DNA from: Takakia lepidozioides
Taxonomy: Eukaryota > Streptophyta > Takakiopsida > Takakiales > Takakiaceae
Direction of reading: 5' to 3'
Length of the DNA stretch: 64,000 bases
Assembly (NCBI GenBank): GCA_030704615.1
Contig: CM060731.1
Coordinates: forward strand, 52,142,001 to 52,206,000
Shown: positions 10,770 through 24,100 of the stretch, piece after piece
Layout: every line of letters starts with the position of its first letter
How positions within the stretch are numbered: position 1 is the stretch's first letter
Made by a program: the position numbers and the translations under genes
Notes under the pieces: model-generated
Told to the model about the DNA's origin: nothing
The model's database searches: none
Seen by the model: only the letters and a program-made list of their open reading frames with translations

Positions 10770-11680
10770 CTAATCACTCAGATCCGGACGACTACTGGAG
10801 GCGGGCTCATCCTCATCCTCCTCTGAGGAAGTGTACTCAGTAGGTCCACTCAGGGTGCTTTCTACTGAAGAAGCCGCATGTACCACACGATGTGGTAACC
10901 GAGGCAGATATGCCCGAGGAGTCCTCAGGCCAAAAGGAAAGGCTGCTGGCTGGGCTGGGTCCAACGGAATCAACCTACGAACTGTAGCAGGTGGTGCAAA
11001 GAAAGAACTCTCTGCTGGCCGGTCTCTAACTGTGTGCAACAATGACAATGAACCGGACGTAATCAACTCACGGATAAGGGACGCTGACGTGGTCCCTCGG
11101 TGATAATATCGGGGCGGCAGGAAGGGTCGACAAGACCTCCTCGGATGTGGGAGACTCTCACCCTCGATCCCGCTCTCTCCTAGTCCTACCCCAATCAGTC
11201 AATCCACAAAGGCAGAGCGATGGCCGCAAAGAGCACGTCCTATGCACTCTCTCAAAGGGGCCGATCGTCGAATCGTCCTGCTGCGCGTATACAAAGGGTG
11301 TTGGTGATGGTGTGGCACAGCACACAACAGGCCAAATAAGACACCTGCCAAACAAGATGGACCTCAAGGTCCGAGTCAAAATGAATATAAGCGAGGAAAG
11401 GTGGCTGGCAACAACCCGGCCAACGGGTCTTGAACCGAAAGAATGTGGAGATGGGAGTTGTCTGGGCTCCAAGGCCTCGGGGTCTCACCCGGGCAGAGAT
11501 CCAATACTCCCGATACTCCTCTGCAATGGTCAAGATGCGCCGTTGCATCAATCTGCAAATTACTGTGGCCTCTGGGCCAGACACGTCTCCAGTCCTGGTG
11601 CCGGAGATAATGCGATAGAGTCCAATCACGCGGTACTCAAAGGAATGCTCCCGGTGGGGAGCTCCAGACGATGCAGCCAT
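10770..11680 (-). pseudogene. Possible retroelement gag-like ORFs
   Basis: Two - strand frames lie in line. 11680-11252 starts MAASSGAPHREH and is mostly helical, with LMQRRILTIAEEYREYW. 11066-10770 ends in an acidic tail (SSEEDEDEP). Stops separate them, so they are either exons or a decayed single frame. I recognise no domain. Their position between a primer-binding-like site (about 11900-11922) and the integrase remnant suggests a gag region of the same - strand retroelement; this is inference. Confidence 0.3.
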
Positions 11681-11897
11681 ACTGCAACTCAAGGAGAGCC
11701 ATGAGGTTAGCTCAAAGCACACTTAAGTGTGATAAATCTGCTTACATGTACAGAAAGTAGTCAATCAACCTCCTTGGGCGTGAGATACGAATAAAAGATG
11801 CACAACATCAAACAGAGTGCGATAGTAAGATCAAGGTAAAGAATACTGGTCAGTAAATCCTCATTCATTCTGACCATGGAGAAACCTGACTTTCACT

Positions 11898-11924
11898 TGT
11901 CTCCCGGCAGACGCACCAAAATAT
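11898..11924 (-). other. Possible LTR/primer-binding-site junction
   Basis: On the - strand the sequence reads CTCGTCA, then TATTTTGGTGCGTCTGCC, then GGGAGAC. This resembles the TTTGGTGCCGT..CCGGGGA context that follows the 5' LTR of plant Ty3-type elements. An upstream block (about 11925-12060 on the + strand) contains TGTCACGACCC, a common LTR start. The LTR pair cannot be shown within the window. Confidence 0.3.
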
Positions 11925-12436
11925 GACGAGCCCTGGTCGCGTGTGGCCAGGGTGACGGCATACTAGCCTAGGGGGTCGTGACAAGTTGCGGTGTAGGTTG
12001 GGCTCAGCGAACCGCCTACTCGGCTGCGGTAAGTGCAAGGTCCGTGGCAGCTATGGACAGATCTAGATAGTCTAACTTCCTACCGGCAAAACAAAGCTTA
12101 ACAACTCTACTTCACATGACGATTTGTGTTTCCTAGTCCTACATTTTGTTTATGGGTTTTCTACGTCTTTAATCGTAATTGCCTTCCAAGTCTTTGTGTT
12201 TATTACTACTTCCTACATGCCTGGACTCCCAACACGCTTATAGCCGGGACGAACCTTCAAATCCCTTCACAAAACGAAGATGGGGATCATCTATCTCCCG
12301 CCCAATGCCCCCCCCTAAATCCCGAGGTGGATGAGTGTCCTACCTCCAAGGGACCGGATCCGCTTTCCCAAGTCAGTCTCTCCTGCTTAGAGCGATCCCA
12401 AAATGCCACCTCAATGGTCAGTCCATCGGGTGAATG

Positions 12437-12520
12437 ATAACAATGCCAACCTCTAGGTAATTCCCGAGGTCTAATAACAATGCCAACCTCTAGGTAATCC
12501 CCGAGGTCTAATAACAATGG
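12437..12520. repeat. 37-bp tandem repeat
   Basis: Two full units and part of a third, starting at 12437, 12474 and 12511, share ATAACAATGCCAACCTCTAG and then GTAATNCCCGAGGTCTA. The first two units differ at about one position. Confidence 0.8.
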
Positions 12521-15500
12521 CCGTTCCTTGGCCCGAGGGCCCCCCAACGGCCGGATATTTGACTTCAAATATCCTCGGCGGAAGGGGGCAATACCGCCCT
12601 TGAAACTTGCATTTCGAAGTTAAGGGGGTCCGGATAAAATCCCTTAATAAAGGCAAATTACCCTTGCTAAATAATAAAGACAAATCATTAAAATATTCCT
12701 ACAAATGCATGAAATTCGTAGAAATAGAGAATCATCGCATGATGCTGCTGGAGCTAACTAAATTACCCTCAAGGTACCAGGGGAACGCCCTTTTATGCCG
12801 GGAGCGTTGGGGAACCGCTCTCCACTCGTGAGCGCCCCTAAAGTCCTACACCAAACCACTCAAGAACTCATTAGCAACTAAAACCATTACCGGGCCAGGA
12901 TGAATGAAATCTGTTGCCCAGCAGTTTCTCATTTGCTCGCCACCTTGGTGTGTAAACAATGATTAAACATTCAGTGGGTCCCAGGGTCCATTCCCTGCGC
13001 CTTTTCCACCTACTTCCAATATAATCTGATTAATTTATGCAGGCAACCAGCCCAGAACGAAGTTAAAACATATCATCTTCTACCTTGTGAAACCCCAGTA
13101 GGGATTCTCTCCTCCCTGTCTCTGGGCTCTCTCTCTCTCTGCCTGTGGCATCTACCCGTGAGCCGTGCTTTCACAAACCCCGGAATACATATCAAACTGA
13201 TGGCCTTGCTGGGGCCTATCCAATGGTTCCAACCATTTTTTATTATTTGCTAAAACACGCCTTTATTCTCATGCAAGAAGAATACTATGAATAGTGCACA
13301 AGAAATCAAATGCATAGGGAGAGAACCCCCCCTTAAAATACCCGATCCAGGGACCATCAGTTCCTGGTGGGGTCCGTCGAATTATCCAGCGGTTAAGACT
13401 GATACCCCGTGGCCAACGGTATGTGGCGAGGCGTGGCTGGCCCGCCGCCGACGCGGGTCCAGCGGGTAATAGGAGGGTTCCGTCGTCTCTGCCGCTCGTG
13501 TCGTACCTGCGCTGGCCCAGCTATGGCGCCTGGTGCTGCCACGCAGTGCCCCAGTGAGCGTACTTTGCTCCAGGGGTCAACTCGTCCCATGAGGGCAAGC
13601 CGCGCCACCCGCGTTAGAGGCGCCAGTCCATGGCGATTCTAGGCAACCTCCTTGGTTGACTTCCAATCCAAAGGCGCCTGCACTTAAGTGCTGGGATCTG
13701 CCCTTTTTGGCAGCCCTCTACAAAATAGCTTAACCACTTATAAGTTAGTTAGCAACGCCTCCCATGGCCCTCTATGGCCAAGGGGCTTATGAATCATAGA
13801 TATGATCTTAATAATATGAAAATTTTGGCGAGAGCTTCGCCGTCTCATGCAATATGGCCGTCGCCGCTAAGCTAGAAAGAGAAATTTGACAAGAGCTTCG
13901 CCACTTCATGCAAGCTCACCCTCTCTTTAAACATAATAATGGAAATCTCCTCACTTCCATGACGTAATTGGTTAGATTCCTAAGGCCCTGTCTCCTGGGG
14001 CTTCACACCTGTGCTCTTCACACATGTACATAGAGATGCACACACATCCTCTTGAAAGAGGGTTAGTTTTTATAGATTTTTAGCAAACAATGCTTATAAG
14101 GTCCTTTCCTCGGACAAAGCTTGAACATCAAATGAAATGAATGAATTCAAAGGTCAAGAACGTATGGTAAGTCGCCCTCTGAAAGAAGTGGTGCTTGGGA
14201 TGCACTAAATCGCTCGGTAGAATGGTACTCAAGTTTGGTCCTCCTCCGGCACTCCTACTCGTCCGACTTACTAGTAAGATTAACAATAATTACTAATAAT
14301 TCGTACCTTTTGTAGCCTCTCCTAGGTGGATTTACTAATAAAATTGCTAATAACTATCAGTAATCTCTGCCTTTCTTTTGACATGCCATTTTTTTTTGGC
14401 CTTTCTTTCGACAGGTAGTTTTTTTTTCTTAGCCTTTTTTTTGGCCTTTCAAATGCCTTGTGATAGGCTCAAAAAACAACCTTGGTCCAACCCGGGTATC
14501 AATACTGATATCAACCCGGGTAGGTAAAGACCATATCCGGCTGGTAGGTAGGATGGCCAATACCCCGGGCAATACCATACTAAGGTCAATACATACCTCC
14601 CTCCATATTGTGGTATATAGACCATACCCGACTGGTATTGCGATGGACGAGATTGCTGTTGATACCAGTGTTGCTGGGATGTGAGCCTCCAAACGGCACA
14701 ATAGTAATAATGATAGTGATAATGACAATAATATTGATGATAGTGATAGTGATAATGATAGTAATAATGATAGTAGTAGTAATACCAGTAGTAATTATGA
14801 TTGAGTGTGAATGTCAAATTTTTTTCAGGTTATTGGGTAGTCTCTTGAATGTATTGAATATTCTATATACCTACCCGGGCGATATTCATATTCCCCCATA
14901 TCAGATGGAAAAAAATTAAGATTGATACCCTACTACTGTACATCCACAAATTTACGTTATTCATACCCCTCCTATACCCTACCCAGCCCCCTTACCCAAT
15001 ACTAGGACCATACTAGTCTTGGGAAATACAGGCCCTTGTGATACCAAGACCAGTTTGGTGTCATATTTTTGTGATACCAGTCCAACACTGGTATTAACTA
15101 GGGAAGGTACATCAGGAGAAAACAATCCATGCATGGTCTCTCCTAGCCAATAAAGTATTTAATAGTGATACCGCCTGACAAGGTGGGGAGAATTTGACGG
15201 GGACTTGCCAGAGGAGCACACATTGCCTAAATTTGATGAAAATACTATTAGCTATGTTCTTCTTATTATTATTATTTTCAAGAGGGGATAGAAGCCTCAA
15301 ATTTTATTAATGACGGGAAAAAAACAAAGCCCAAGGGGCCATAAAGCAAGCACGCCAATATAGGCGAGGGCGAAATATTTATATTTTTCCATTGTTGCTA
15401 ATGTTTTTTTTTGTGCATCAAATATATTTCCAGTAAAAAGGATTTTTTTTTAAAATAATAATTTTAGTGAACAGGGGACTAGGCCCTGGAAGGAAGATTG

Positions 15501-15979
15501 TTCTCAGAAGTCGTCACTAAGTGTAGAGCAACGCGGAAGTAGCCCTTATAAAATAGTCCACGAAGAAGGAAAACCCAGTGTTGGACTAGTATCAAGTTTT
15601 TTACATACCAGTCTGGTCCTGGTACCAGGGCGTATCACAAAGTTTTCATACCAGTCTGGTCTATATAATGGTGGATGTATATTTGTCCAAATACTAGTAT
15701 GAGTATGAGTATCATGACCACAGTACCAGCTGGTATGAGGTATCAACTCTGGTATCATCCTTTATGTGTATTGTATATATTTTAACTTGATATTTGCTAT
15801 TTGATAAACTTGTAATTCAAGATGGCTTTAGAAGTAAATATACATAAATATAAATGTATAGGAAAATGTACACATAAATTAATATGGTACACATACCAGA
15901 GTAAATGAGGTAGATTGCTGGGGAGTTTTGGTATTGTGGCTGGTATGAAAAAACTGATACCAGCCTGGTCTGGTATATG
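12521..15979. other. Gene-poor stretch with simple and dispersed repeats
   Basis: No gene is recognised. At 14690-14800 there is a low-complexity tract of ATA, GAT and AGT triplets. T-rich runs followed by GATAAAAGGGAC-like or GGCCTTTC words at 14388-14455, about 15430 and 16310 look like retroposon tails. Words of the type GATACCAG and CAGTCTGGT recur from about 14480 to 17260. Confidence 0.4.
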
Positions 15980-17160
15980 ACCAAGTATTCTCCAGTGTTG
16001 GGAGGGTATATTGATTTTTTCTACCCTCACGGTAAGGGTATACATGATTTTGGGGGTCAAACTTATCCTCAGGGTAAGGGTATAATCTATTTTTTGAAAA
16101 CATTTACCCTCCGGATAAGGGTATATATAAATTTTTGGTAAACACTTACCCTCAGGGTAAGGGTATTGGGTGCCACATATACCATGAGGGTAAGGGTAAT
16201 TGCAGGATAATGGTACCATTTTTATATCCTCAGGATATCCCAGGGTAATTATAAAGGGTAAATTAATTTTTTAAATTCAATTTGTGAATTTATTAAATAC
16301 TTAGAATAAAGTTTTTTTTTTTGATAAAAGGGACATAGGCCCTACAAAAACTTTATTGGAGTGGCAAGAACAGAGAGGAGGAAAAAATAACCTCATAAGG
16401 GACCGTAAAGGCGTATCACATGGGGAACACCCAGCACTAGTAGGGAGTTGGGGGGGAAAGCATGAGTTAAGTAAGAACCAAAACCTTGGTGGGGGGGATT
16501 GCTAGAGGGCCTAACCAAGACCAAGCATTTCAACTATATAACATCCCCGTTATATAGAATTTAACGGGATATGCCTTGTATTTATATTTTTGTTTATTTT
16601 TTATGTGGCTTACGAATAGCAAAATTTTAGCCCTCATTTATGCTCCTCTAATGGCCCTAAAATATAATAACAAAACAACACATTTGATCATAATGAGGTC
16701 GCTTTGCACCATAGATAAGAGAATGGGGGGTACCGAGGAAAGAGAGAGCGGCAGGGGGGGCCGCCACTAGCACACGTTTTTTCCAAGGAGAGAGTGGCAA
16801 GGACCGGTCTTGGAGCACACGCTGCGAAGAGGAAGACCAACGAAGGGGGAAAAAATAAAATAAAAAATTGTAGTGTGTGCCCTCTCTACTAGCAAATACC
16901 ACACCTAAACCTAAACCCCTAGTAATCAAATTATTATACCCTTCCCTATTACCCGGCCATTGAACAGATTTACCCTCATGGTAAGGGTATCCTTCGAAAT
17001 TTCAAACCCCAGGGTATAATCCATTAAGGGTATAACAAAAATAATTACCCCTGACAAGGGTAGGGTAAGGGTATTTGGAATTTCCAGGGTCCATATACCC
17101 TTATTGGGTTTAACCCTCAGGGTATAATGGAGGAAAAAGGGTATCCTCCCAACACTGGTA
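15980..17160. repeat. Degenerate TACCCTCAGGGTAAGGGTA repeat zone
   Basis: More than ten copies of a short motif with an internal palindrome (ACCCTCAGGGT) followed by AAGGGTA are dispersed in AT-rich sequence, on both strands, in two clusters: about 16015-16260 and 16970-17150. The spacing is irregular (about 40-70 bp). A telomere-like CCTAAACCTAAACCCC occurs once at about 16905-16920. No gene is visible. Confidence 0.6.
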
Positions 17161-17267
17161 TTCTCCCAAACGATACCAGACTAGGTCTGGTATCGAATAC
17201 CAGTGCATATACCAGTACTTTATACCAGTCCTTCACCTATATACCAGTCCAACACTGGAAAAAACCC

Positions 17268-17565
17268 CACCAATTGGTAGCTGAGCTGGATAGAGCATTG
17301 AGTGCCATGTGATTCTGGGTTCAAACGTTCAAACATTGCTCCTTGTCATGGCGTGAAAGAGCTTAATAATAGAAATATATGACACCTCCTGAAGGAAGCC
17401 TAAATAGTGGTCTCTTGACCCGAAGGGCTAGTGCCTTCCAAGTAGGAAAGTGGACATCACCACCAATCGATGGATTGAACCCAGGGGGCTACAACATGGT
17501 TGTGGTAAGAGCTTATAATTAAGGGGCCTCAGTTGTGAGCGTCGCTCCCGGGTGTTTCCCTTTAA
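17268..17565 (+). mobile_element. tRNA-derived SINE (probable)
   Basis: A polymerase III A-box-like sequence, TAGCTGAGCTGG, lies at about 17278. About 40 bp later comes a B-box-like GGGTTCAAACG, as in a tRNA gene, but no cloverleaf can be completed. The tail to about 17565 ends in an A-rich GAAAGAAAAAGC stretch. The promoter spacing suggests a SINE head. Box B has one mismatch to consensus. Confidence 0.45.
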
Positions 17566-18151
17566 AAGAAAGAAAAAGCAAAACCCGCCCCCGAAAAAGG
17601 GAGCGGCGGGGCCCGAGGCGAGAGTGGAGAGCGGCAGGCCCGTGACCGTCTCATCGCTGCTCGTATTCCCTCCCTTTTCCTTCCCATTATTTGGCTCCGT
17701 CTGACTCTCTCAATGGGGGCATATCGGGGGTGTCGCATCGGGTTGACGTATTAGTCAATGTTGAGTGAGCTTTCTGGCAGAGGTGGTGCTGCTTTCCTTG
17801 ATCTGCTGATTGGATCTTGGTGGAGCGCTGTGGCGACTTTCCCTTCTGCGGGAGCTGGAGTAGAATCCGATCTTCTCTGTGCTGCGGCAGGAGCTGCAGG
17901 TGTAGGATGTAAAGTGGTAGGAGGGGGAGGAAGCGTATGCAACGGTTGCAATTTCGCGTGGAATTAGAGCTATATTGGAAAGCGATGGGATCCCGATGGT
18001 GGCTAGCAGAGTATTTTTTTGGAATGGGCGCGGAAGGCGCGTCCTGGTTTGTGTGAGAAGCAAATGCTGAAAGGTTGGCTTGTACGTCTTTGTCTGTTTC
18101 AGTGTACTCCAGCTCTTCGGACGAGAAGAGTTGGCTAGGGTTTACAGGCAG

Positions 18152-21100
18152 ATGGGGGCCTTTGAAAGAGGCCATAGATGGGGTGTGAGATTAGACCACG
18201 CCAATAATCCTGGACATGATGAATCGCACCTGGACGTTCGAACTATCTACTGCAATGATGCGCATGCAAATGTGCCATCAAAATTTAAGGTTCTTGTCAC
18301 CCGGCCCTTCGCCTGTTCAAAGCAGAGTCTTTTGTGTGCTGCAAATTCGTCGACCATTTGTATCTAGCAGTTGACTGTGCAAGAGCATTTCAGCGTGAAG
18401 CACTCTCATTTACTGCCTTATCTGCCTCTGCATCACGAATAGGGAACTTATGATCATCCCCATAGCAGTTCCTAACTGATGCTGCACAGGTCATCTTGAA
18501 GGTTGCATGTGGTACATCGGTGTAGTGTTGGCTTGTTTTTCTGCAATTGCTCTTCCCCAGCTTGGTCCTTCCATCCTTCTGGACGCCATTTCCCGGCAGT
18601 AGTTACTTGCAACCAGGAATGATGTGAATTTTAGAACCTCTTTATGCATTAAATCGCGTCACTTAGGAAGCTAGAGTCACTGGGAGCGGATTTTCAACCA
18701 GCAGAAATCATTATCATTCTTAAACTGGAAGTTGATGGCTCCTTGCACCATCTGATTCTGCTGAGGATTCAGTCTTGAACTAGCCCACCATCCACTCTTT
18801 CTTGCTGGAGGTTGGGAGTCTCTGGCAAGTTTGTTGTGTAGTTTGTGTTTCTTGGCTTGTCATTAGGTCAGCTTGGCTGGGATATTGACAATGATAGGTT
18901 TGCCACTATTCATTTCCACTCGAATTAGGCAGTGCATATGAACTTGCAGAGTTGAGTCAAGGATAACTCTGATGTGACCAATCTGGTACTGAGAGATGCA
19001 TGGTGTTACTGTGAGTTTAGTGCATCCGCATAAAATATTTGTTCCTTGGCACCTGGATGAAAATGTCCAGTAAGAATGCATAGTTGCAAGTTGTTGAAGG
19101 AGACACTGTATGTTTTACTTCTGTCACCGGTGTTGTTGTAGAAAACATTTAGATATTCTAACCTGAATGTGTTTCTGGGTGACGTTACAGGGCAACTCAA
19201 TATCTACCACCAAATACAACTTGCTCACCTTCTTCCCAAAAGGCTTGTTTGAGCAGGTGCATTCAGTCTGTCGAGACTACAGATGGTCTAGCAGAATTGA
19301 AATATGCTATGTACAAATTGTGTTTATCGTAAAGTTGCTGCTCTCTCTTTGCATGTTTATACTGTATGGATGGGGAGTGTGAGAAGTTATGATTGGAGGT
19401 GGATTTGCTTTGTTGGAAATGGTAGCTCTCTACAGCCGGTCAAATGTATCATTATTCGTGAGTGTCAAACAAATCTTCTTGGAGCAAGTCTTCGAAGATG
19501 CTGAGAAAACTTGGATTGGACCTTGTGCAGTTCCGGCGAGTTGCGAACCTTTATTTTCTCATGATAGCAATTTTGTCAGCTACTCCGGTCAGGTTGGAGT
19601 TCTCTTTCCTTCCACTTGTTCTCTTGGCTCCATTGAGCACTTAGGCCGTTTTCTGTGTCGATATGGCAAGTTGGTCCCAACTGGCAACTGAGAATGAGAA
19701 GTAAGTCATAAGTTTCACGCATCTTCAGGTCGCCCATACAATGGGCAATTGCAATCCCTCTTTCCTCTCTGCATTTCAAAGGTAGGCTGAGTTTAAATTT
19801 CAGTCTAGTGCCGAGGGTGGATAAACCCTTGAGGTCATCCATGATATCCTCTCCCATGTCACAGACTGGAAACAATTTCAGGGAAGTTTTCTGCTAAACT
19901 TCATTTTCATCAGACAATTTACTGGCCACAGACATGGCTTTGGACACTACAGCCTCTAAGTCAGATTTATCCAGCAGGGTAGACTTGCGGTCCTTAGATT
20001 CAGATCCTTGAGAATCTCTTCTACTCTCTTCCGCCAGGACTTACCCTGTTTGACAGGGCGATCCTGCTTCCAAGATATAGAGTTGATTAATATAGGATAT
20101 CTGATATTAGGCCTATGTTGCAGCTGACCCCACCATCTGACCTTGAATTCATCTTGTTGGGAGGAAGGGATGCCAAACTCAGCCCGAACAGCCACACTGG
20201 CTGTGATGGAGCATGCTGACATGCACTCCTTAAGCACCCCAACTTGAATGGATTCTAGACAGATATCAACCCATACTGCAGATGCGTACTCCAAGGCAGG
20301 CCTAATAACGCGGCAGAGCATGGTTCTTTGACTTCAGAGTTGATCCCTCTGCAGTGGAAAATTTAGTGCGTCCCAGCGCTTTGCGCTTGCCAGATTGAAC
20401 GACTTTTTGAATATGTGCATCCCTGTTACAGTTGGAGGAAAACTCAGCAGCAAGGTATGTGTAGGAAGGGAGGACCGGAATCTCTTGGCTTCCCCACTGC
20501 CACTTGAGATCACCTCCTCCCTCCCCTCGGTTGTTGAATGCCACCACTGCGCATTTGCTGACGTTAGCCTCTAGCCCCCAGAGTTCAAAGTATCTCTTCG
20601 CGCAATCCATCAACTCCTGGAGATTCGAAGGAGTCTCTCCCATGCCTGCGGAGTCATCTGCAAACATAAGGGCTGGTATGGTGGCATCACCCACCCTACC
20701 CAAATCCCTCACTTTCGCCATCCTTGAGGAGTTGTTTGATGAAAACATTGAAGAGAAGAGGGGAGAGGGTACATCCTTGAGCTACACCTTGTTTCTGTCA
20801 AAGAAGTTGATATCTGTCCGTTAACAGTGACACAGCTTTTGGTGTGAGCATTCAAGTTATGGACCACTCTCCACATCTTTCCCTTGATCCCAGAGGACCA
20901 GAGTCGGAGCCATAGACCATCTCTCCACACGTGTCATAAGCCTTTTTGACATCCAAGAAAAAGACAAAAGGGGGTTTCCCTTCTTTTTTCTTCCCTGGAT
21001 TATCTGGCTTAGAGTGACGATATGATCCACACAGCCCCTGTTTCTCCGAAAGCCAGCTTGGCCTTCGTGGAAACAACCTCTAGATTCCAGATCAACCTCG

Positions 21101-24100
21101 AGACGAGTACTTATAACTCTGCAAAATGTCTTGCCAACTGCATTGAGAAGCATGATGTCTCGATAGTTCCCAGGCTCTTCTTTGACAGTGACCCCCTGTC
21201 GCCAGCAAAAAGGGATCATTTCAGTCCTCCAGATAAGGTTAAAGAGGAGTTCAAGGGCCTCTATCATGCTTGATAAGCTTGTTGACTATGCCATCAGGTC
21301 TATCAGCTTTAAATCCGTTTAAATGCTCAATTGCTTCCATAATCTCAGAAGAACTAGTGGGAGCGTTGTAACCCTTTGAAATATACTCCAGTTCATCAGG
21401 GCTGTCCTGAAGCATAGGTACAGTTTTTTCAACTGTGTCCTTCCATTCTTCAGAACATCCTCACTGTTAGACCTAGAATTTCTGCCAAGGATAGAGAGAG
21501 AGAATGTACTCATAAGACGTTGTTTGCCGTAGCCTTGTGGCCATTGACCCCGCACCCAGTTTGAGCGCAACACAAAGGGACAGAACCTACCTCTGTCAGG
21601 GGCTGACGTCGGTAGTAAGACTTACCTTGAAATAAAACATTGATCCTGGTTTTCCAGATATCCTGCATCAATCTGCTGTGTGTGGTTTGCCCAAGCCCCA
21701 GAAGGGCCTGGGCTTAGAGAGAGGGAGATAATGTCTAGAGAGGGTCAGGAGGGTAGACAAACCGTGAACTACTTCAGCATGCATTCACTTGTCACAGGGA
21801 GATGGAGTGCCTCAGTCAGGTAGGATGTGAGGCACTTTGGGTCTTCAAACCTGAAGGTCTCTTCTTAAGAGGGAATCCCTAATAGACAACAGTAGAGATT
21901 GTATTCATAAGACGTTGTTTGCCGTAGCCTTGTGGCCATTGACCCCGCGCCCAGTAGACAACAGTAGAGAGAGGGGAATAGGGGAAGAAGTGATGCATTA
22001 TGACCACCTCAAAGGGTTCGAAAGCCCATGAGACATAGAAGAGCAACGAGAAAAACACTCCAGAAAATATCAAATGACGACGTGGGGTGCCTCATGCATG
22101 TAGGTTGCCACATACTGTGGTCCTCAAAGCTGAGAGATTATGCCAAAGACTGGGAGTGTCTAAAGAGAGATTAGTATCTGCCTCAGATTTTATAATATGC
22201 AGGACATGGTAGTCCCCACAAACTATCATCATTCTGACATTGATTGACGTTCATGTGAGTGCTAAGAAAAATCCAAGCTGACTGGTGATAGAAGCCTCAA
22301 TCTGGGCACTGGACATGAGGGTTTCTATAAGTGCTGATCTAAACATCAGCCTGTAGTCGCTGAGGTAAAGAGGATTGTAAAAGAAAAGAAAAGAAAAGAA
22401 AAGAAATGGAACTTTATAACGTCCATCGTGTGTGAAAGAAGGAAAGAAAGAAAGGAAGAAAGAAAAGAAAGGAAGAAAGAAGGGAATGGTACAAGAGAGG
22501 AGATAATGTGTCGTGGCCATGGGATGCACAGGAGGCCTAAGGGACAGAGTAAACAATATTCAAAAATCGAAGTAGTGTATTCCAAAAGCTCTATGTCTCT
22601 TGGAGAAGGAGTGCATCATGCAGGTAAGCTGCTAAGCACTCCGGATCGATCGGATGTGGGAATCTGCTCAGAACTTGCCCAAAGAAGTTGTGAGGGATGT
22701 GGAGAAAATAAAGAGGGGTAGAAAGGCATGATATTCCCATAGCCAGTTGTGTTCTATGCTTTGACAATGTTTTGTTCCCCTGTCCTGGCACCACACGGCA
22801 GTCCTTCTACTGTCCCTAGTACAACAACTACTAAATACAATTCCAGGGTCCTGATGGGGGCATTCAGTTTTAGAGGTGCATTTGGGGAGTCCTCTAGAGT
22901 AAATGGCCAGTATGATGATGGAAGCATCCATTACTTTCTTCTTTGCCCTCATGACCTGTGATCAGAAGAAAAGAAAATGAAGTAAAATTGTTTCTCGCCG
23001 TTTGTGGTGCTGCCTACGGGCAGAATAGTATGCTGCTCACCTTCATGGAGGATACTATTTCCCTGGGTACTATCGAGTCATGTCTTGCAGTGCTAGCATC
23101 AATCTACTTCCATGATTTCTTAGAAGTTGATGACAGGATTGGAAAATGCTAAATGAACTTAACCAAAGGGAGCATCAAGAGTACCCTCATGAGCAGCTCC
23201 TTGTTAGAATGATCCCTTACTATGTTTGTGTGGGTTGCAGTCCAGTACAGCCAATTACAAATGTGGGTCCATTGGTGCTGGTGCTAGCAGTTTCTCTTAT
23301 CAAGGAAGCTTTTGAGGACCGGGTGAGTGACATCTGTCCAGGACGGTCTGTAGGCTGATTTTACCTCAAATTGTTCCACCTTTTCATTGTTTGTACGATT
23401 CATGGCTAAGGGTTAGTGGTTTCTCATGAGGCTAGGTGACATCAAGCTAGGGGACTTGGTCTGTGGGATGCCGAGTAGCATCATAGTCTTACTCCTACTT
23501 CTTGTAGACACTACTGTGTATGAGCCCTCAGACGTCTGTCCAGGACCGTCTGTAGGCTGATATCACCTCAAACTGTTCCACCTTTTCAGTGCCTGTACTA
23601 ATCATGGCTAAGGGTTAGTGGTTTCTCGTAATTCTAGCTGTCATCAGCTAGGGGACTTGGTCTGTGGGATGTCTAGTAGCATCATAGTCTTACTCCAGTA
23701 TACAAGATTGTGTATAACCCTTTGGTTATGTGGCTCCAGAAGCGCTTCAACAATGACAAGGTGATCAATGCAAGTCTGATTGGTGTATTGCAAGACCGTC
23801 GATGGGTGAAGATCCCATGGAGCAAGTTAATGGTTGGTGATATCGTTAAGGTATTTCACTTGACTCTTATCTTTGTCTTGTATGGTTGTGTTCTCTTAGT
23901 GCAGTATGTTTGATTGTTGTTCATTAGGATGGCATAAAAATCATATGCATGCATGGCATGCAACAATTGAACTCTAGCTCAATGATCACTCTGTTAATAA
24001 GCATAAGGTGCAAGCCAATCTGATGAAATTTCTAGATTCCTGTAATTGGTCAAGTACTGGAAAGTATAGATTCTATGGCAGTGTTTTAAAGATTTTGTGA

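Noticed and set aside
16905-16920. Telomere-like CCTAAA repeat
   Set aside because: Only two imperfect units occur; this is not enough for an interstitial telomere tract.
17278-17330. Possible tRNA gene
   Set aside because: A-box and B-box words are present but the acceptor and anticodon stems cannot be formed; a SINE head fits better.
17687-18175. 162-codon - strand frame opposite the ALA3 first exon
   Set aside because: It has no known motif, is low-complexity in part, and overlaps the supported exon and 5' region on the other strand.
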